DNA of 64,000 nt from Tissierella praeacuta_A (lineage in GTDB: Bacteria > Bacillota > Clostridia > Tissierellales > Tissierellaceae): positions 3,397 to 67,396 of the forward strand of contig NZ_JBEBOY010000018.1 of NCBI RefSeq assembly GCF_040396155.1. The letters are read 5' to 3'. The translations under genes and the position numbers were made by a program. A model generated the notes under the pieces. The model did not search any database. It saw nothing but the letters and a program-made list of their open reading frames with translations, and was not told the origin of the DNA. Within the stretch, counting starts at the first letter, position 1. Each line of letters opens with the position of its first letter. Shown here in pieces: positions 1 to 9,562 of this stretch.

Positions 1-2798
1 AGTACGCGCTTTTCCTTGCCATCAGCATCGGTTATGGTATCATAAATCCGAATATCACGAAGGTTTAGACTATCTTCTAAAATCTTATAAGCATTGGCTC
101 TATCTGTACCATAAGTGACATAAGCGGCTACATTATTATATCCAACGGCATTTTTATTGCTAATATTCCATTCAGCAGTAAATGGAGCGTATTTAACTTC
201 AATTTGCCCTTGATAACGGTAGGGGGTATCAAATAATTCATACATAAACTGCTGAATATATTCCTTATCAATCCAGGTAGCACCTAGACGGACATCAATT
301 TCAGAGGCATCTAAATCCTTTGGCTGTGCCGATTCCAAGGTTTCAACATTGATTCTATAAATATCTGATGTTTGTAGGGCAAGTTTAGCTGTTTGGAGTT
401 TTTCCCTTACATTACCGGAAAGATATTCATCTGCTGTAACATACTCATAAGAAGTATTATTATCATAAATATTGGGAATAGGAAAGATAACACCTCTTAA
501 ATCATTGGCAAGTTCTTCTTCATTAAGTCCTGTTAACCTACTCATATACCCCATATCTACCTTTGCTTTTTCAGCTATAGATAGTGCCAATGCCTCGCTT
601 GCAGTATCCACAGAATGGACAGATGTACGCTTTTTAATGGTACGCTTAGTAAACATATCTGCCTTCGCTTTTAGATTGCCATTTTCATCTACATCTTCAA
701 GGGAACATAGGAGATAATAGGAGTTGTCATCACAAAAGGCAAGACTATTACCACGGCTGTTAATAAGTCCATATTTTTCCGTGAAGCTATCATAAAGCCG
801 ATTAAGGGTTTCCTGTTCCTCTTTAATAGTTTCCTCACTGTAATCCTCCAACTGGTAGCGTATAAGATTATCTACACACTCCCTCAGCTCTACCATTCCC
901 TTAATTCTTTCCTTAGCCCTCTCATTGGTATTTGGCTTTATCATACGGGAGTTTTCACGGTAGTATATTTCACCGTCTACAAGGGTATAGGAGAAGTTCT
1001 TAACTGTTGGGTCAGCAGGGATGGATGTACCAGTATCTAATTCCATATCAGGTAAATCTATTTCTGATATACTACCTTCAATCTTTTGGATAGCCACCTT
1101 TAGCTGTTCTGAAAGGTCAGCATCTGGAAGGGGTGTACAAGTGCTTTCCATTCCAAAGGGTCCGCTTTTCATTTCCATTTTTCCTAGAATCATCTCAGAA
1201 TTATTTACAAAATAGCTATTCAAGGTAATGCCATCTTCATCGGTATCAAGATGAATCCAATCCCTATCCATATCAATAGGTCTATCTCTCTTTTGCAGAA
1301 AGATAATATCGCTTGTAACCTCTGCACCTGCATTTTTAAAGGCGTTGTTAGTCAGTCTAATTGCACCTAATAATTCAGCCCTTTGTGTAAGGTATCTGCG
1401 TACATCAGGACTTTGCTTATCCATTGTTCCCTTGGAAGTGATAAAGGCAACTACCCCTCCTGGGCGGACTTTATCTAACGCCTTTGCAAAGAAGTGGTCA
1501 TGTATGAGGAAGTTCAGATTGTCATATTTCTTTTCATTTAACTTGTAGTTACCAAAGGGTACATTTCCAATAGCAAGGTCAAAAAAACTATCAGGTAGTT
1601 CTGTCTTTTCAAATCCATTTATAGATATGTGGGCAGTGGGGTAAAGCTGTTTTGCAATTCTACCTGTAATGCTATCTAGTTCAATCCCATATAGATTAGA
1701 ATTTTGCATATTATCAGGAAGCATACCAAAGAAACTTCCAATTCCACAGGAAGGCTCTAATATATTTCCCCTTGTAAATCCCATCCTATCCACTGCATCA
1801 TATATGGCTTTAATAACTATGGGACTTGTATAATGAGCATTTAAGGTAGAGGCTCTTGCCATACTATACTCATCTTCAGATAGTAAGGATTTTAGCTGTA
1901 CATATTCATTAGCAAAACTACTATTGTCCTTATCAAAGACTTCTGATAAGCCTCCCCAGCCTACATAGTGAGATAGGATTTCTTGTTCTTCTTTTGTTGC
2001 AGGACGATTTTCCCTTTCAATGGTCTGTAAGGTGCTAATGGCATTTATATTTTCTAAAAATTTCTCTCTTTTACTTCCTTGTCCTAAATCTTCATCAGTG
2101 ATACGAAAGTTTTCAGCTTTTTCCTCTGATACTTCTGATTGAGGATAACGCTCTAAAAGTTGTAAAAAACTTTCCCTGCTTTCTACCCTAAGTATTGGAT
2201 ATAGCAAAGATGGATCACGAAGAGTTATCCTATAATCCGTAATTTCTTCAATTAAAAAAGATGTACCATTTTCTAAATATATGGTATCACCTTTTCTATA
2301 GGGAATAGGAATAATATTTTCTGTATCATCCTGTGCCATTTCTTGGCTTGTTTCTTCTTGTTTTATTCCTTCTTGCTTTGATACAGAAATAGAAGTGGAA
2401 TCAATAGTTTCTTCCATAGGCTCTGCTATCTCAGGTATGGATAATGGTTCTGTTAGCCCTGCCTTATCTCTTTGTATTTCCTCGAGCCTTATCCTTTCCT
2501 CAGCAGTTATATAACGGTCAGTGGAGATAAGGTAATCAATTCGCTTGGCAACTTTACCCCAGTTTAAAAGTAATTTGTCATCCCCATCCTTACGGGTATA
2601 TACAATGCCATTTGCATCGTGCATTTGGGTACTACTATCAGCTCCAGAAAGGGCATGGCTCCTACCCCCTGTACCATATTCCTGCTTTAAAAAATCCTCT
2701 TTTTCTTTAGGACTGTGAGCCTCTGTGAAAAATTCATATATACGAAATTTACCGCCTTGGATACCACTTCCACTGGTAAGTTCCTTATCTACTTCATC
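1..2798 (-). pseudogene. ICE giant methylase/helicase, downstream part after an in-frame stop (runs off left edge)
   Basis: This frame is open on the minus strand from directly after the TAA at 2799-2801 to the window edge, about 932 codons, in the same frame as the N-terminal part upstream. It reads DEVDKELTSGSG..., the expected continuation of the Tn1549/CTn family protein that combines an N6-adenine methylase-like domain with a SNF2-type helicase. Methylase motif I (EPSCGIGSFFG) reads around 1730-1757 and the NPPY-equivalent motif IV (GNVPFG) at 1551-1568. The helicase half should lie beyond the left edge. There is no ATG with a good ribosome binding site just after the stop, so this part is probably not translated unless the stop is suppressed or is a sequence error. 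In the family this protein is carried by conjugative elements and is thought to protect or process transferred DNA; its exact role is not established. Confidence 0.8.
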
Positions 2799-4679
2799 TT
2801 ACGTGATAAACATTTTATAATCAGAAATCTCGGTAATACTTGCATTAAATTCACGTCTAGGTAGCTGTAAATCTTTAATGTCAGAAAGTAACTTTTGAGG
2901 TCTATGGAAATGGAAACGCAAAAGTTCAGGGTCTTCTTCATAGGCAGAATTAAACTGTTGTAATGATTCAATAATTATTTCTCTTTCCTTAGGATTATCT
3001 AATAACTGTGTTATATGTTTTGTTGAGTCAGGAAAGCCACCTTTAAATATTTCTTCATCAAAAAATTGGTTTCTTGCCTTATCAGAAAAATCCTGATGTA
3101 GATACCATAATGTTTGTGCAATTTCTTGTCTTTGATAGGCTCCTGCCTTATCTAATATATCCTGTGTTACAAATTGTCCATCCTTTAAAAGTTCCTCTAT
3201 TCTTACTGTAACATCTGTCCAGCTAATTACTTTTTTGGAATTAGAATAAAGGGCAGTATCTCCCCTAGCTATATGAATACCATCATCATAAAACCATAAA
3301 GATACTTTTTGGTTTTCAATATAAAGTCCTTTTCCACCCTGATATTCCCTTTTTAAAAAATCTGACTTTTCTTCTAGTGCTTTTTCCTTTTGGTAGAATG
3401 AAATAATCCTTAGTAATCCATCATCCTTGTTATTCCCTGTCCTTAATATGGAGTCAATCTGATTTTGTGGCATAGAAAAAGCGGAGTAGGTAAAAGGTTT
3501 ATTAATCCTTTCCTTCCCCGCTATCCTTTGTATCTGTTCTTGTTCCGTAGGAAACAGAGTTAATTGTATATAAGCTCCGTCAGTATCATTTCCTCTGCCT
3601 GTGCTTTCAGATTGTTCATGTAACCCACCCATTCCATCTGGTCTGTCATCTTGTCTGGTGGAGTCTGTGCCTTCTGTAAGTCTATCATGATTTGCTCCAT
3701 CCGCCTGTTTGCCGTCTTGTCTATCTCCAACAGGTGTGGGAACAGTTTCTCCGCTAGGAGTAGAGAGTTGAATAGTGCTTTCCTGTGTTCCTGAAGATAT
3801 TGTTTCCTCATTCTGCCGTATTTGCCCAGTGGAATCTGGTCTTTGTTTGTCGTCTGTCCTGCCAATTCTATGTCGGGTATCAGGTATTCCCCATTCCTTT
3901 TGTAAGTAATTTCTTTCATATTCCTCGCTCCTTTCACGCTCTGTTTTAATAATGGTAATGGCTATTTCTCTAAATATTTCCTCTGATTGCTTACTAATTG
4001 CTGTACCTAATAAGGCGATGGCATCAGCAGTGTTAAAATTAAATACAGGTAGAAAATCCTCATGTTCAAAATATCCATCAGCATCCAATCCACATCTTTT
4101 CATTAGGGTATATGCCGTACTGACAGTTGCTGCATCTTCAAAAGTCTTTTGAAGATTATCCTCATCATATTCCTCTAAAAAGCTATTTTCTATGAGATAG
4201 CCAATATCCCTTTTATGATTATTATAATACTCTTTAGACATATTTCTTGCAATCTTATAAAAGACATCAAAAAGATTATTTTCCTCTGAATGATACTTAT
4301 CCTTTAGCATATCTAAAATTGGCCCTTTGTGATCTTCTTTCATATCCCAAAGATAAGGATAACGGGAATTTTCTCTGCCTCCTGTATCAGAAACATCAAA
4401 AACATATCTTAGCCTTGGAATATCAGCTGTAGTATCAAGTAGTGCGATTCCCTTTGAGCCACGGCGAACATACCTATTCATCGTGTTATTCCATAGGTCA
4501 TATTCTGCACAAGCCCTAGCATCAGGTCTTTGTGCGTAAATCATTAGCTGTTCATGGTATGGATATTTATATAGCCTTCCCATAGTGGTTAGAAAACCTG
4601 TCCAAGCTTCAAGGCTTCTAGTTAAGCCTTTGGCTGTATCTTCTGCCAATTGTGCATAGGTTTGTATTTTAGTTGCCAT
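2799..4679 (-). CDS. ICE giant methylase/helicase, N-terminal part (626 aa, prematurely ended)
   Basis: The protein starts MATKIQTYAQLAEDTAKGL, the typical N-terminus (ArdC-like domain, about residues 1-110) of the very large Tn1549-type DNA methylase/helicase. A variable hydrophilic Gln/Asp/Gly-rich linker follows (about residues 265-375), then a TLFPTEQEQ segment and two LPD-like repeats, ending SDYKMFIT before TAA. The next codons in the same frame continue the family protein, so this is the front third of one gene cut by a single nonsense codon, most simply GAA or CAA changed to TAA. It is preceded by TAAAGGAGGACTAAT. It lies downstream of the TIR gene but behind a terminator. The linker also encodes TnpV in another frame. 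Confidence 0.85.
   Translation of the reverse strand: MATKIQTYAQLAEDTAKGLTRSLEAWTGFLTTMGRLYKYPYHEQLMIYAQRPDARACAEYDLWNNTMNRYVRRGSKGIALLDTTADIPRLRYVFDVSDTGGRENSRYPYLWDMKEDHKGPILDMLKDKYHSEENNLFDVFYKIARNMSKEYYNNHKRDIGYLIENSFLEEYDEDNLQKTFEDAATVSTAYTLMKRCGLDADGYFEHEDFLPVFNFNTADAIALLGTAISKQSEEIFREIAITIIKTERERSEEYERNYLQKEWGIPDTRHRIGRTDDKQRPDSTGQIRQNEETISSGTQESTIQLSTPSGETVPTPVGDRQDGKQADGANHDRLTEGTDSTRQDDRPDGMGGLHEQSESTGRGNDTDGAYIQLTLFPTEQEQIQRIAGKERINKPFTYSAFSMPQNQIDSILRTGNNKDDGLLRIISFYQKEKALEEKSDFLKREYQGGKGLYIENQKVSLWFYDDGIHIARGDTALYSNSKKVISWTDVTVRIEELLKDGQFVTQDILDKAGAYQRQEIAQTLWYLHQDFSDKARNQFFDEEIFKGGFPDSTKHITQLLDNPKEREIIIESLQQFNSAYEEDPELLRFHFHRPQKLLSDIKDLQLPRREFNASITEISDYKMFIT
3560..3919 (-). CDS. 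tnpV: TnpV family protein, encoded inside the helicase gene in another frame
   Basis: A 119-residue protein begins MKEITYKRNGEYLIPDIEL and contains GKYGRMRKQYLQEHR and MEWVGYMNNLKAQAEEMIL, the pattern of the TnpV family (transposon-encoded protein of Tn4451/Tn1549-like elements, function unknown). The ATG at 3917-3919 is preceded by AAAGGAGCGAGGAAT, a good ribosome binding site; an upstream in-frame GTG at 3935-3937 overlaps that site and is less likely. The whole gene lies within the low-complexity linker of the 626-aa protein on the same strand, so the DNA is dual-coding. Both readings look like real proteins. Confidence 0.75.
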   Translation of the reverse strand: MKEITYKRNGEYLIPDIELAGQTTNKDQIPLGKYGRMRKQYLQEHRKALFNSLLLAEKLFPHLLEIDKTANRRMEQIMIDLQKAQTPPDKMTDQMEWVGYMNNLKAQAEEMILTELIYN

Positions 4680-4708
4680 ATTAGTCCTCCTTTACTTTTT
4701 TCAAAGAA

Positions 4709-4743
4709 AAAAGCAACTCCCGTTAAAAAAGGAGTTGCTTTTA
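4709..4743 (-). terminator. Rho-independent terminator after the TIR gene
   Basis: The inverted repeat AAAGCAACTCC / GGAGTTGCTTT is followed on the minus strand by a T-run (TTTTTTC). It lies between the TIR gene (ends 4867) and the giant helicase gene (starts 4679), so it should reduce transcription from the TIR gene into the helicase gene. Confidence 0.75.
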
Positions 4744-4866
4744 TGTCTATGTTAATAAATAATTAGCTAATAAATTGAAATTTGCTAGGATGCAGATTAT
4801 CATTATACCATTCATTTACTACTAATTTTTTACCATCAAATATTTCTCTGATTTTTCTTTTATTAT

Positions 4867-5559
4867 TTATGAAATAACCAATTCTGCTAATTTAGCAGCA
4901 ACATCTTCCATTGATTCCTCAATAGTACTTAAACCACTTCGCGAGCCAAGTAACGGACTAACTTCCCGTAAACCCTCAAAAGTCGTATTATGTACAATAG
5001 GTACAAGTAAATCACGAGCTAGCAAAGCTGAAAGCTCTTTATCTGCTATTCCTTCCCCTTGAACACGTTTAAGAAATGAGGGTGTAACCAATACAATACC
5101 AACACGAGATTTTGCCAACCCTTTATCAATTTCACGAAGTAAAGATGAGCCTAAAAGAACATCCTTTTCACTAAACCAAACAGTTACACCTTTTGATTCA
5201 AGTATATCGTGTAATTCTTTAGCTGCACCTTTACGGTCATCCCAAGCATGACAAAGAAATACATCCCGTAAATCTGGCAATTCCAAACGCTTCTCAATGT
5301 TGTTACGCACAGGAGTAAGTGTTCGAATTTCCGCAGGAGTATATAAAATGGTAGAACTAGCTGAAGACCAGCTTGCTTTTGTCTTGGTTTGTCCGCTGCT
5401 ATTATTACTGCTGCTTTTAGAACTATTTGACAATGAAGAATACGGTGAAGAATATGTGGAATAAGTGTTGTAACCTCGATAGGTGCCTCCACACGCTGGG
5501 CAGTTTGCCCTTCCACTTGGTGTACGATGACCGTGAATTGGTGCTGTGCATCTTGCCAT
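4867..5559 (-). CDS. TIR-domain protein with N-terminal zinc-knuckle-like segment
   Basis: A 230-residue protein. Residues about 98-225 form a TIR domain: beta-A DVFLCHAWDD, the VTVWFSEKDV/LLGSSLLREI region, VGIVLVTPSFLKR, and a helix with DKELSALL whose Glu175 is at the position of the catalytic glutamate of NAD-consuming TIR enzymes. The N-terminus has C4, H9, H11, C20 and C23 (CPACGG), a possible zinc-binding motif, then a Ser/Tyr-rich low-complexity linker (residues 30-70). It is followed by its own terminator and sits as an insert between TTRAP and the giant helicase gene. TIR proteins of this kind act as NADase effectors in many bacterial defence systems; here no sensor partner is adjacent, so a stand-alone or ICE-protective role is inference. 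The start ATG follows AGGGGGAATGAAATT. Confidence 0.85.
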   Translation of the reverse strand: MARCTAPIHGHRTPSGRANCPACGGTYRGYNTYSTYSSPYSSLSNSSKSSSNNSSGQTKTKASWSSASSTILYTPAEIRTLTPVRNNIEKRLELPDLRDVFLCHAWDDRKGAAKELHDILESKGVTVWFSEKDVLLGSSLLREIDKGLAKSRVGIVLVTPSFLKRVQGEGIADKELSALLARDLLVPIVHNTTFEGLREVSPLLGSRSGLSTIEESMEDVAAKLAELVIS

Positions 5560-5911
5560 AATTTCATTCCCCCTATTTTTTTATAAAATTTATCCGTCTA
5601 TGTGTGTTATTAAAATATCAATTTCTAGTTTCTTTCCTCATTATACCATTTATTTAATCATAATTCTATGTCTTTTCTCGACCCTGCTTCTTTCGAAAAT
5701 TGAAAATTTGCATATTAGTAGTGAGCCATGCAAATAGTGGCAAGAAGGGATTTGCTTTATGTTTACAGATAAGCCCCCCTCTTGTCGTTATTCATAGGGT
5801 GAAGCCCGTGACTAAGATGAAGCATCACCAGAATCAAGGTGCATTATGTCCACCTACACATTCCTATTTGTTTATATCTTACTACGAAATCTAACATATC
5901 ACAACAAATAG
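5560..5911. other. Intergenic region upstream of the TIR gene
   Basis: About 350 bases without a convincing gene on either strand. It should contain the promoter of the TIR gene near its left side. The segment at about 5750-5850 is less A+T-rich than the rest and gives short interrupted readings in several frames, possibly gene debris left by insertion of the TIR gene. Confidence 0.4.
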
Positions 5912-6136
5912 CTAATTAAAATCAGCCACTAATTCTAGTATAACATCTACAAACTCCTCATCCTTCATAGCACTTATCTTATCCATAACTGACTTTGTAA
6001 GCTCTGTAAGTTCCGTTTCATCCTGTTCTAAATGGGTCTGCATTTCCGATAGTTCTTCAAGTAAGCCTTCCCTCGTTCCTGTATTGTAGATACATATTAA
6101 ATTTGTTTCTTCTACTGTAAATTTATCCATAATCAT
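5912..6136 (-). CDS. Transposon-transfer assisting protein (TTRAP family)
   Basis: A 74-residue acidic protein with DKFTVEETNLICIYNTGTREGL followed by LTKSVMDKISAMKDEEF, the pattern of the TTRAP family found in Tn1549/CTn-type elements. Its biochemical role is unknown; the name reflects its association with conjugative transposition. The start region ATGATTATGG overlaps the stop of the RadC gene (ATGA overlap). The second ATG at 6128-6130 is better spaced from GGAG and could be the real start. It is the end of the topB-radC operon segment before the TIR insertion. Confidence 0.8.
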   Translation of the reverse strand: MIMDKFTVEETNLICIYNTGTREGLLEELSEMQTHLEQDETELTELTKSVMDKISAMKDEEFVDVILELVADFN

Positions 6137-7308
6137 CGCTCCATTTCTGTACCTATTTGGGGTAGTTTTTTCTGCTTTTCTTTATCTATAGGTGGTTTCG
6201 CTTTAAGTTGCTTTACTATAGAAGTTTTCTTTTCTTCTCTTTCTGCCTTTACTGCATTTGCAAGATCTAATAATGAAAGATTACTACCTGCTTTTACAGC
6301 CTGTTCCAGTTCCTCCACTGTAGGTATATTATTAATTATCCCATCTATTTGATTATAATTTTGCTCTATTGATTTTTCAGTAGTTTCTAAATGGTTTTCT
6401 TGGTCTATCCAGCTAATACGCTCAATTCCAAAGATACCTTTATGATTATCTATATCCTTCAGGTCAAAAGCAATTGCCTCAGAATCATCTTCATAGAGTA
6501 AGAATACAGGTAAATTCTTTTTAAACAATTCTGTAGCTCGTTCTTTTGATAGTGGTAGCATTTCATCATCTAAGTATCCGTAGGAATTTCTATCTGCAAT
6601 ACTTATATTAGGGTCAGGCATGGGATAGCTATGTTCTTGCATAGGCATCATATAGTCAGATTTTATTTCCCCTACTGATTGTGATGAATCAATACCATAG
6701 GCTTCTACTGCTTCTAGTACTCCCTTAGCTTGGAAGGAATATACTTCATTTTGATTAATGCCACTGATAATCAAATGGTCTAAAACCTTAATACCTAAAA
6801 GGTTGCCAGTTTCTTTTAGCCTTCTTGTAATATTAATATCTTCTGTACTTGGGGTTAAGTCGCCTGATGGATGGTTATGGCAAAGAATTACGGAATTAGC
6901 CTTGTTAATTATGGCATTTCTAAAGACTTCTCTTGGGTGTACGATTGAACTGTTAATCGTTCCAACGGATACAACTTCATGGTCGATAACACGATTTTTA
7001 GTGTTTAAAAAGGCAACTACAAAGGCTTCCTTATCATATATTTCATCCATTACTGAATGAAAGTAGGAGGATGCCTTTTCCAGGGAGTTGATGATAGGAT
7101 TTCTAGTATTGATGGTACTACTCATTCTATATAAATCAAGAAAAGCCTGATGTTTCTCCCGCTGAACTGGGGTAGCAAGAAGTTGGGTAGCGTTGTCTAC
7201 CAATGAATTTAATCCTTTTCTCTCTGCATATTCTATAGCAGCATCTTCTTTTACGCCTATAATTCTTGCAAAGGCCTGAATATAACGAAGTTCATCAGTA
7301 TCCCTCAT
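6133..7308 (-). CDS. RadC-like JAB-domain protein with YodL and DUF4316 domains
   Basis: A 391-residue protein. Residues about 65-205 form the RadC/MPN (JAB) domain with an intact metal-binding JAMM signature: H144, H146 and D157 in HNHPSGDLTPSTED. Residues about 245-305 resemble a YodL-like domain (ATELFKKNLPVFLLYEDDSEA). Residues about 325-365 resemble DUF4316 (IPTVEELEQAVKAGSNLSLLDLANAVKAERE). This domain order is typical of Tn1549-like ICEs. RadC-like proteins are of uncertain function (putative metallo-isopeptidase fold, once linked to DNA repair). The start ATG follows AGGAGGTGGAATAA and comes directly after the TAA of the small gene upstream; the end overlaps TTRAP, so the genes are translationally coupled. 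Confidence 0.85.
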   Translation of the reverse strand: MRDTDELRYIQAFARIIGVKEDAAIEYAERKGLNSLVDNATQLLATPVQREKHQAFLDLYRMSSTINTRNPIINSLEKASSYFHSVMDEIYDKEAFVVAFLNTKNRVIDHEVVSVGTINSSIVHPREVFRNAIINKANSVILCHNHPSGDLTPSTEDINITRRLKETGNLLGIKVLDHLIISGINQNEVYSFQAKGVLEAVEAYGIDSSQSVGEIKSDYMMPMQEHSYPMPDPNISIADRNSYGYLDDEMLPLSKERATELFKKNLPVFLLYEDDSEAIAFDLKDIDNHKGIFGIERISWIDQENHLETTEKSIEQNYNQIDGIINNIPTVEELEQAVKAGSNLSLLDLANAVKAEREEKKTSIVKQLKAKPPIDKEKQKKLPQIGTEMER

Positions 7309-7479
7309 TTATTCCACCTCCTGCTTATCTAGTAAATCTATGAGTAAAAATAAGTCATTTAGCTTTTCTATATCCTCTTTTTTAGCAACATATTTATTTG
7401 GATTATCACGTAGTTCCAGCAAGTTATCAGTTTCTACTTCTATATCTAAGAGGGTCTTAATTAAATTTTTAATACTCAT
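7309..7479 (-). CDS. Small ICE protein, 56 aa, function unknown
   Basis: The open frame begins MSIKNLIKTLLDIEVETDNL and ends LLDKQEVE, followed by TAA and directly by the ATG of the RadC gene. The start is preceded by AAAGGAAGATAAAAGC, a good ribosome binding site. It is highly charged and probably helical, with no membrane segment. Its position between topB and radC in a tightly packed operon, together with its ribosome binding site, supports it as a gene although no family is recognised. Confidence 0.65.
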   Translation of the reverse strand: MSIKNLIKTLLDIEVETDNLLELRDNPNKYVAKKEDIEKLNDLFLLIDLLDKQEVE

Positions 7480-7483
7480 GCTT

Positions 7484-9562
7484 TTATCTTCCTTTCTTTG
7501 TAGGGAACTCTATTTTAAAGTTTACATACTTACCACCATTATCATCAAGGATAACAATAGCATCATAGGTTTTACCTGTCTTTTCTGAATAACAGCCTGT
7601 AAGTTTTACCCTACCTTCTTTTAAAAGTTTGATTGCTATTTCTTTTGTCAAAGTCTTTTTCTTCATTGTAAAAAATTTATTTTCCTTCCAAAGTGCAAAG
7701 GCACAATCCTTGTTTCCACAGCAAAATCCTTTCCTATTTTCTACTACATTTCCGCCACATCTAGGGCATTTACCGATACCTTCTTCATTAGATGGAAATA
7801 GATTATCTGTCCCCTTTATTATTTCATAGGTTTTTACAAGGCTTTCTATCATTTCATTGATTTCCTGTAAAAACTCATCTGGAGAAAGACTACCCTGTTC
7901 AATCTGTTTTAGCTTTTCTTCCCACTCAGCAGTCAGTATAGGTGATTGGATGATTTCTGGCAAAATAGTAATAAGGGACATACCTTTATGTGTAGGAATA
8001 AAATGTTTAGTTTTTTTATCCCCTTTACGCTGTGCAAATCCTGTCTTAATAAGCTTTTCTAAAATTCCTGCACGGGTGGCAGGAGTTCCAATACCTTTTC
8101 TCTCCATATCCTCCAGTGCATTATTGGCATTTTCCATAGCAGAAAGCAAGGTATCATCTGTATAGTGTTTTGGCGGGCTGGTTTTACCTTCTTTGATCGA
8201 TGCTTTTGCAGTAAATACTCCTCCTTGGGAAATTGGTGGTAGGGCTTTATCCTTATTAACTTTAGTTGGTTTCTTTTTGTTTTTGGGATATAAGTTTTCA
8301 ACTGCTTTAAATCCATCTGCAAGGACTGTCTTGCCCTTTGCAGTAAATATGGTTTCATTACATTTTGCTGTTATAGTGGTTTCAGCATAACGGTGATTAT
8401 CTCCTACGGCACAAATTAAGCCTATGGCAACCATCTTTAATATTTCCTTTTCTCCAAAGGGCAGTGAATGAATATCATAGTTTTCAATACCCATCGTGGT
8501 AATAATTCCGTGATGATCACTTACCTTACTGTTATCAATTACCTGTTCTATATTTATGGGTAGGTTAGTATCTTGGGATAAAAATATCCCTGCATTGATA
8601 TTTACCAAGGCAGGGATATTATCTTTCATATCTTCTGTTAAATAACGGCTATCAGTACGGGGATAGGTAACAAGTTTTTTCTCATAAAGGCTTTGTGTAT
8701 ATTCAAGAGTCTGATTAGCAGTAAAACCTAATTGCCTGTTTGCTTCCCTTTGCAAAGTAGTTAAATCATATAGCTTTGGTGGTTTTTCTGTCTTTTCTTT
8801 TTCCTCTACCTTTTCTATGGCAATACTTTGTCCATTGCAGGATTTACAAAGTGTTTCAGCCATCTCTTTATCATTTATCCTCTCACTTGAAAGAATGAAA
8901 TCCCCACAATCCAGTTCTACAATATAAAATGGTTCTGCTTTAAATTCTGAAATGTTTACTTGTCTTTCTACTATCATGGCAAGAGTTGGAGTCATTACCC
9001 TACCTACATTTAGGGTCTGTCCATAAAGAACAGAAAAAAGACGGGTTGCATTAATCCCTACAATCCAATCTGCCTTAGCCCTACAAAGTGCTGAATGATA
9101 TAAAAGCTCATAGTCTGCCCCATTTCGTAGATTCTCAAATCCCTTGGCAATGGCACTTTCCTCCATTGAAGAAATCCATAATCTTTTAATAGGTTTCTTG
9201 CATCTTAATTTCTCATATAACAATCTAAAAATTAATTCTCCTTCACGCCCTGAATCCGTAGCCGCTATAATTTCTTTAATTTCTGTTCGATTCATTAATT
9301 GACCAATGATTTTCATTTGCTTTTCCTTACCCTTTGAAATAACATACTTCCAGTTTTGCGGTAAGATAGGTAAATCTTTATACTGCCACTTGGCATATTT
9401 TTCATCATAATAATCAGCAGGGGCAAGTCCAACCAAATGCCCCACGCACCATGTTACAATGTAACCGTTACCTTCCATATATCCATCTTTTCTACTATTA
9501 GCACCTAAAACAGCTCCTATACTTTGGGCTACAGATGGCTTTTCTGCAATAACTAGCCTCAT
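7484..9562 (-). CDS. topB: Type IA DNA topoisomerase (topoisomerase III, TopB-like)
   Basis: A 692-residue protein with the Toprim domain at the N-terminus (MRLVIAEKPSVAQSIGAVLG; ATDSGREGE at 101-109) and the type IA active-site tyrosine Y300 in VTYPRTDSRYL. The N-terminal length and motif order fit TopB-type enzymes. The C-terminus has a four-Cys zinc ribbon (CPRCGG...CGNKDC). It relaxes or decatenates single-stranded regions and is a regular component of Tn1549-like conjugative elements, where it probably resolves replication or transfer intermediates. Its ATG overlaps the TGA of the small upstream gene, indicating coupling. Confidence 0.93.
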   Translation of the reverse strand: MRLVIAEKPSVAQSIGAVLGANSRKDGYMEGNGYIVTWCVGHLVGLAPADYYDEKYAKWQYKDLPILPQNWKYVISKGKEKQMKIIGQLMNRTEIKEIIAATDSGREGELIFRLLYEKLRCKKPIKRLWISSMEESAIAKGFENLRNGADYELLYHSALCRAKADWIVGINATRLFSVLYGQTLNVGRVMTPTLAMIVERQVNISEFKAEPFYIVELDCGDFILSSERINDKEMAETLCKSCNGQSIAIEKVEEKEKTEKPPKLYDLTTLQREANRQLGFTANQTLEYTQSLYEKKLVTYPRTDSRYLTEDMKDNIPALVNINAGIFLSQDTNLPINIEQVIDNSKVSDHHGIITTMGIENYDIHSLPFGEKEILKMVAIGLICAVGDNHRYAETTITAKCNETIFTAKGKTVLADGFKAVENLYPKNKKKPTKVNKDKALPPISQGGVFTAKASIKEGKTSPPKHYTDDTLLSAMENANNALEDMERKGIGTPATRAGILEKLIKTGFAQRKGDKKTKHFIPTHKGMSLITILPEIIQSPILTAEWEEKLKQIEQGSLSPDEFLQEINEMIESLVKTYEIIKGTDNLFPSNEEGIGKCPRCGGNVVENRKGFCCGNKDCAFALWKENKFFTMKKKTLTKEIAIKLLKEGRVKLTGCYSEKTGKTYDAIVILDDNGGKYVNFKIEFPTKKGR

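Noticed and set aside
1021..1548. Open frames on the plus strand opposite the methylase/helicase gene
   Set aside because: They are mirror frames of a clearly coding minus-strand sequence and show no ribosome binding sites or protein-like patterns.
2789..2971. 60-residue minus-strand frame overlapping the end of the 626-aa protein
   Set aside because: It is in a different frame of the helicase gene, and has no ribosome binding site or family pattern, unlike TnpV.
4745..4866. Minus-strand reading IREIFDGKKLVVNEWYND after the TIR gene
   Set aside because: Looks protein-like but has no start codon and only about 40 codons; possibly a remnant, not reported as a gene.
5700..5894. Plus-strand 64-codon frame upstream of the TIR gene
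   Set aside because: No ribosome binding site, unlikely composition and no family pattern; region looks like debris.
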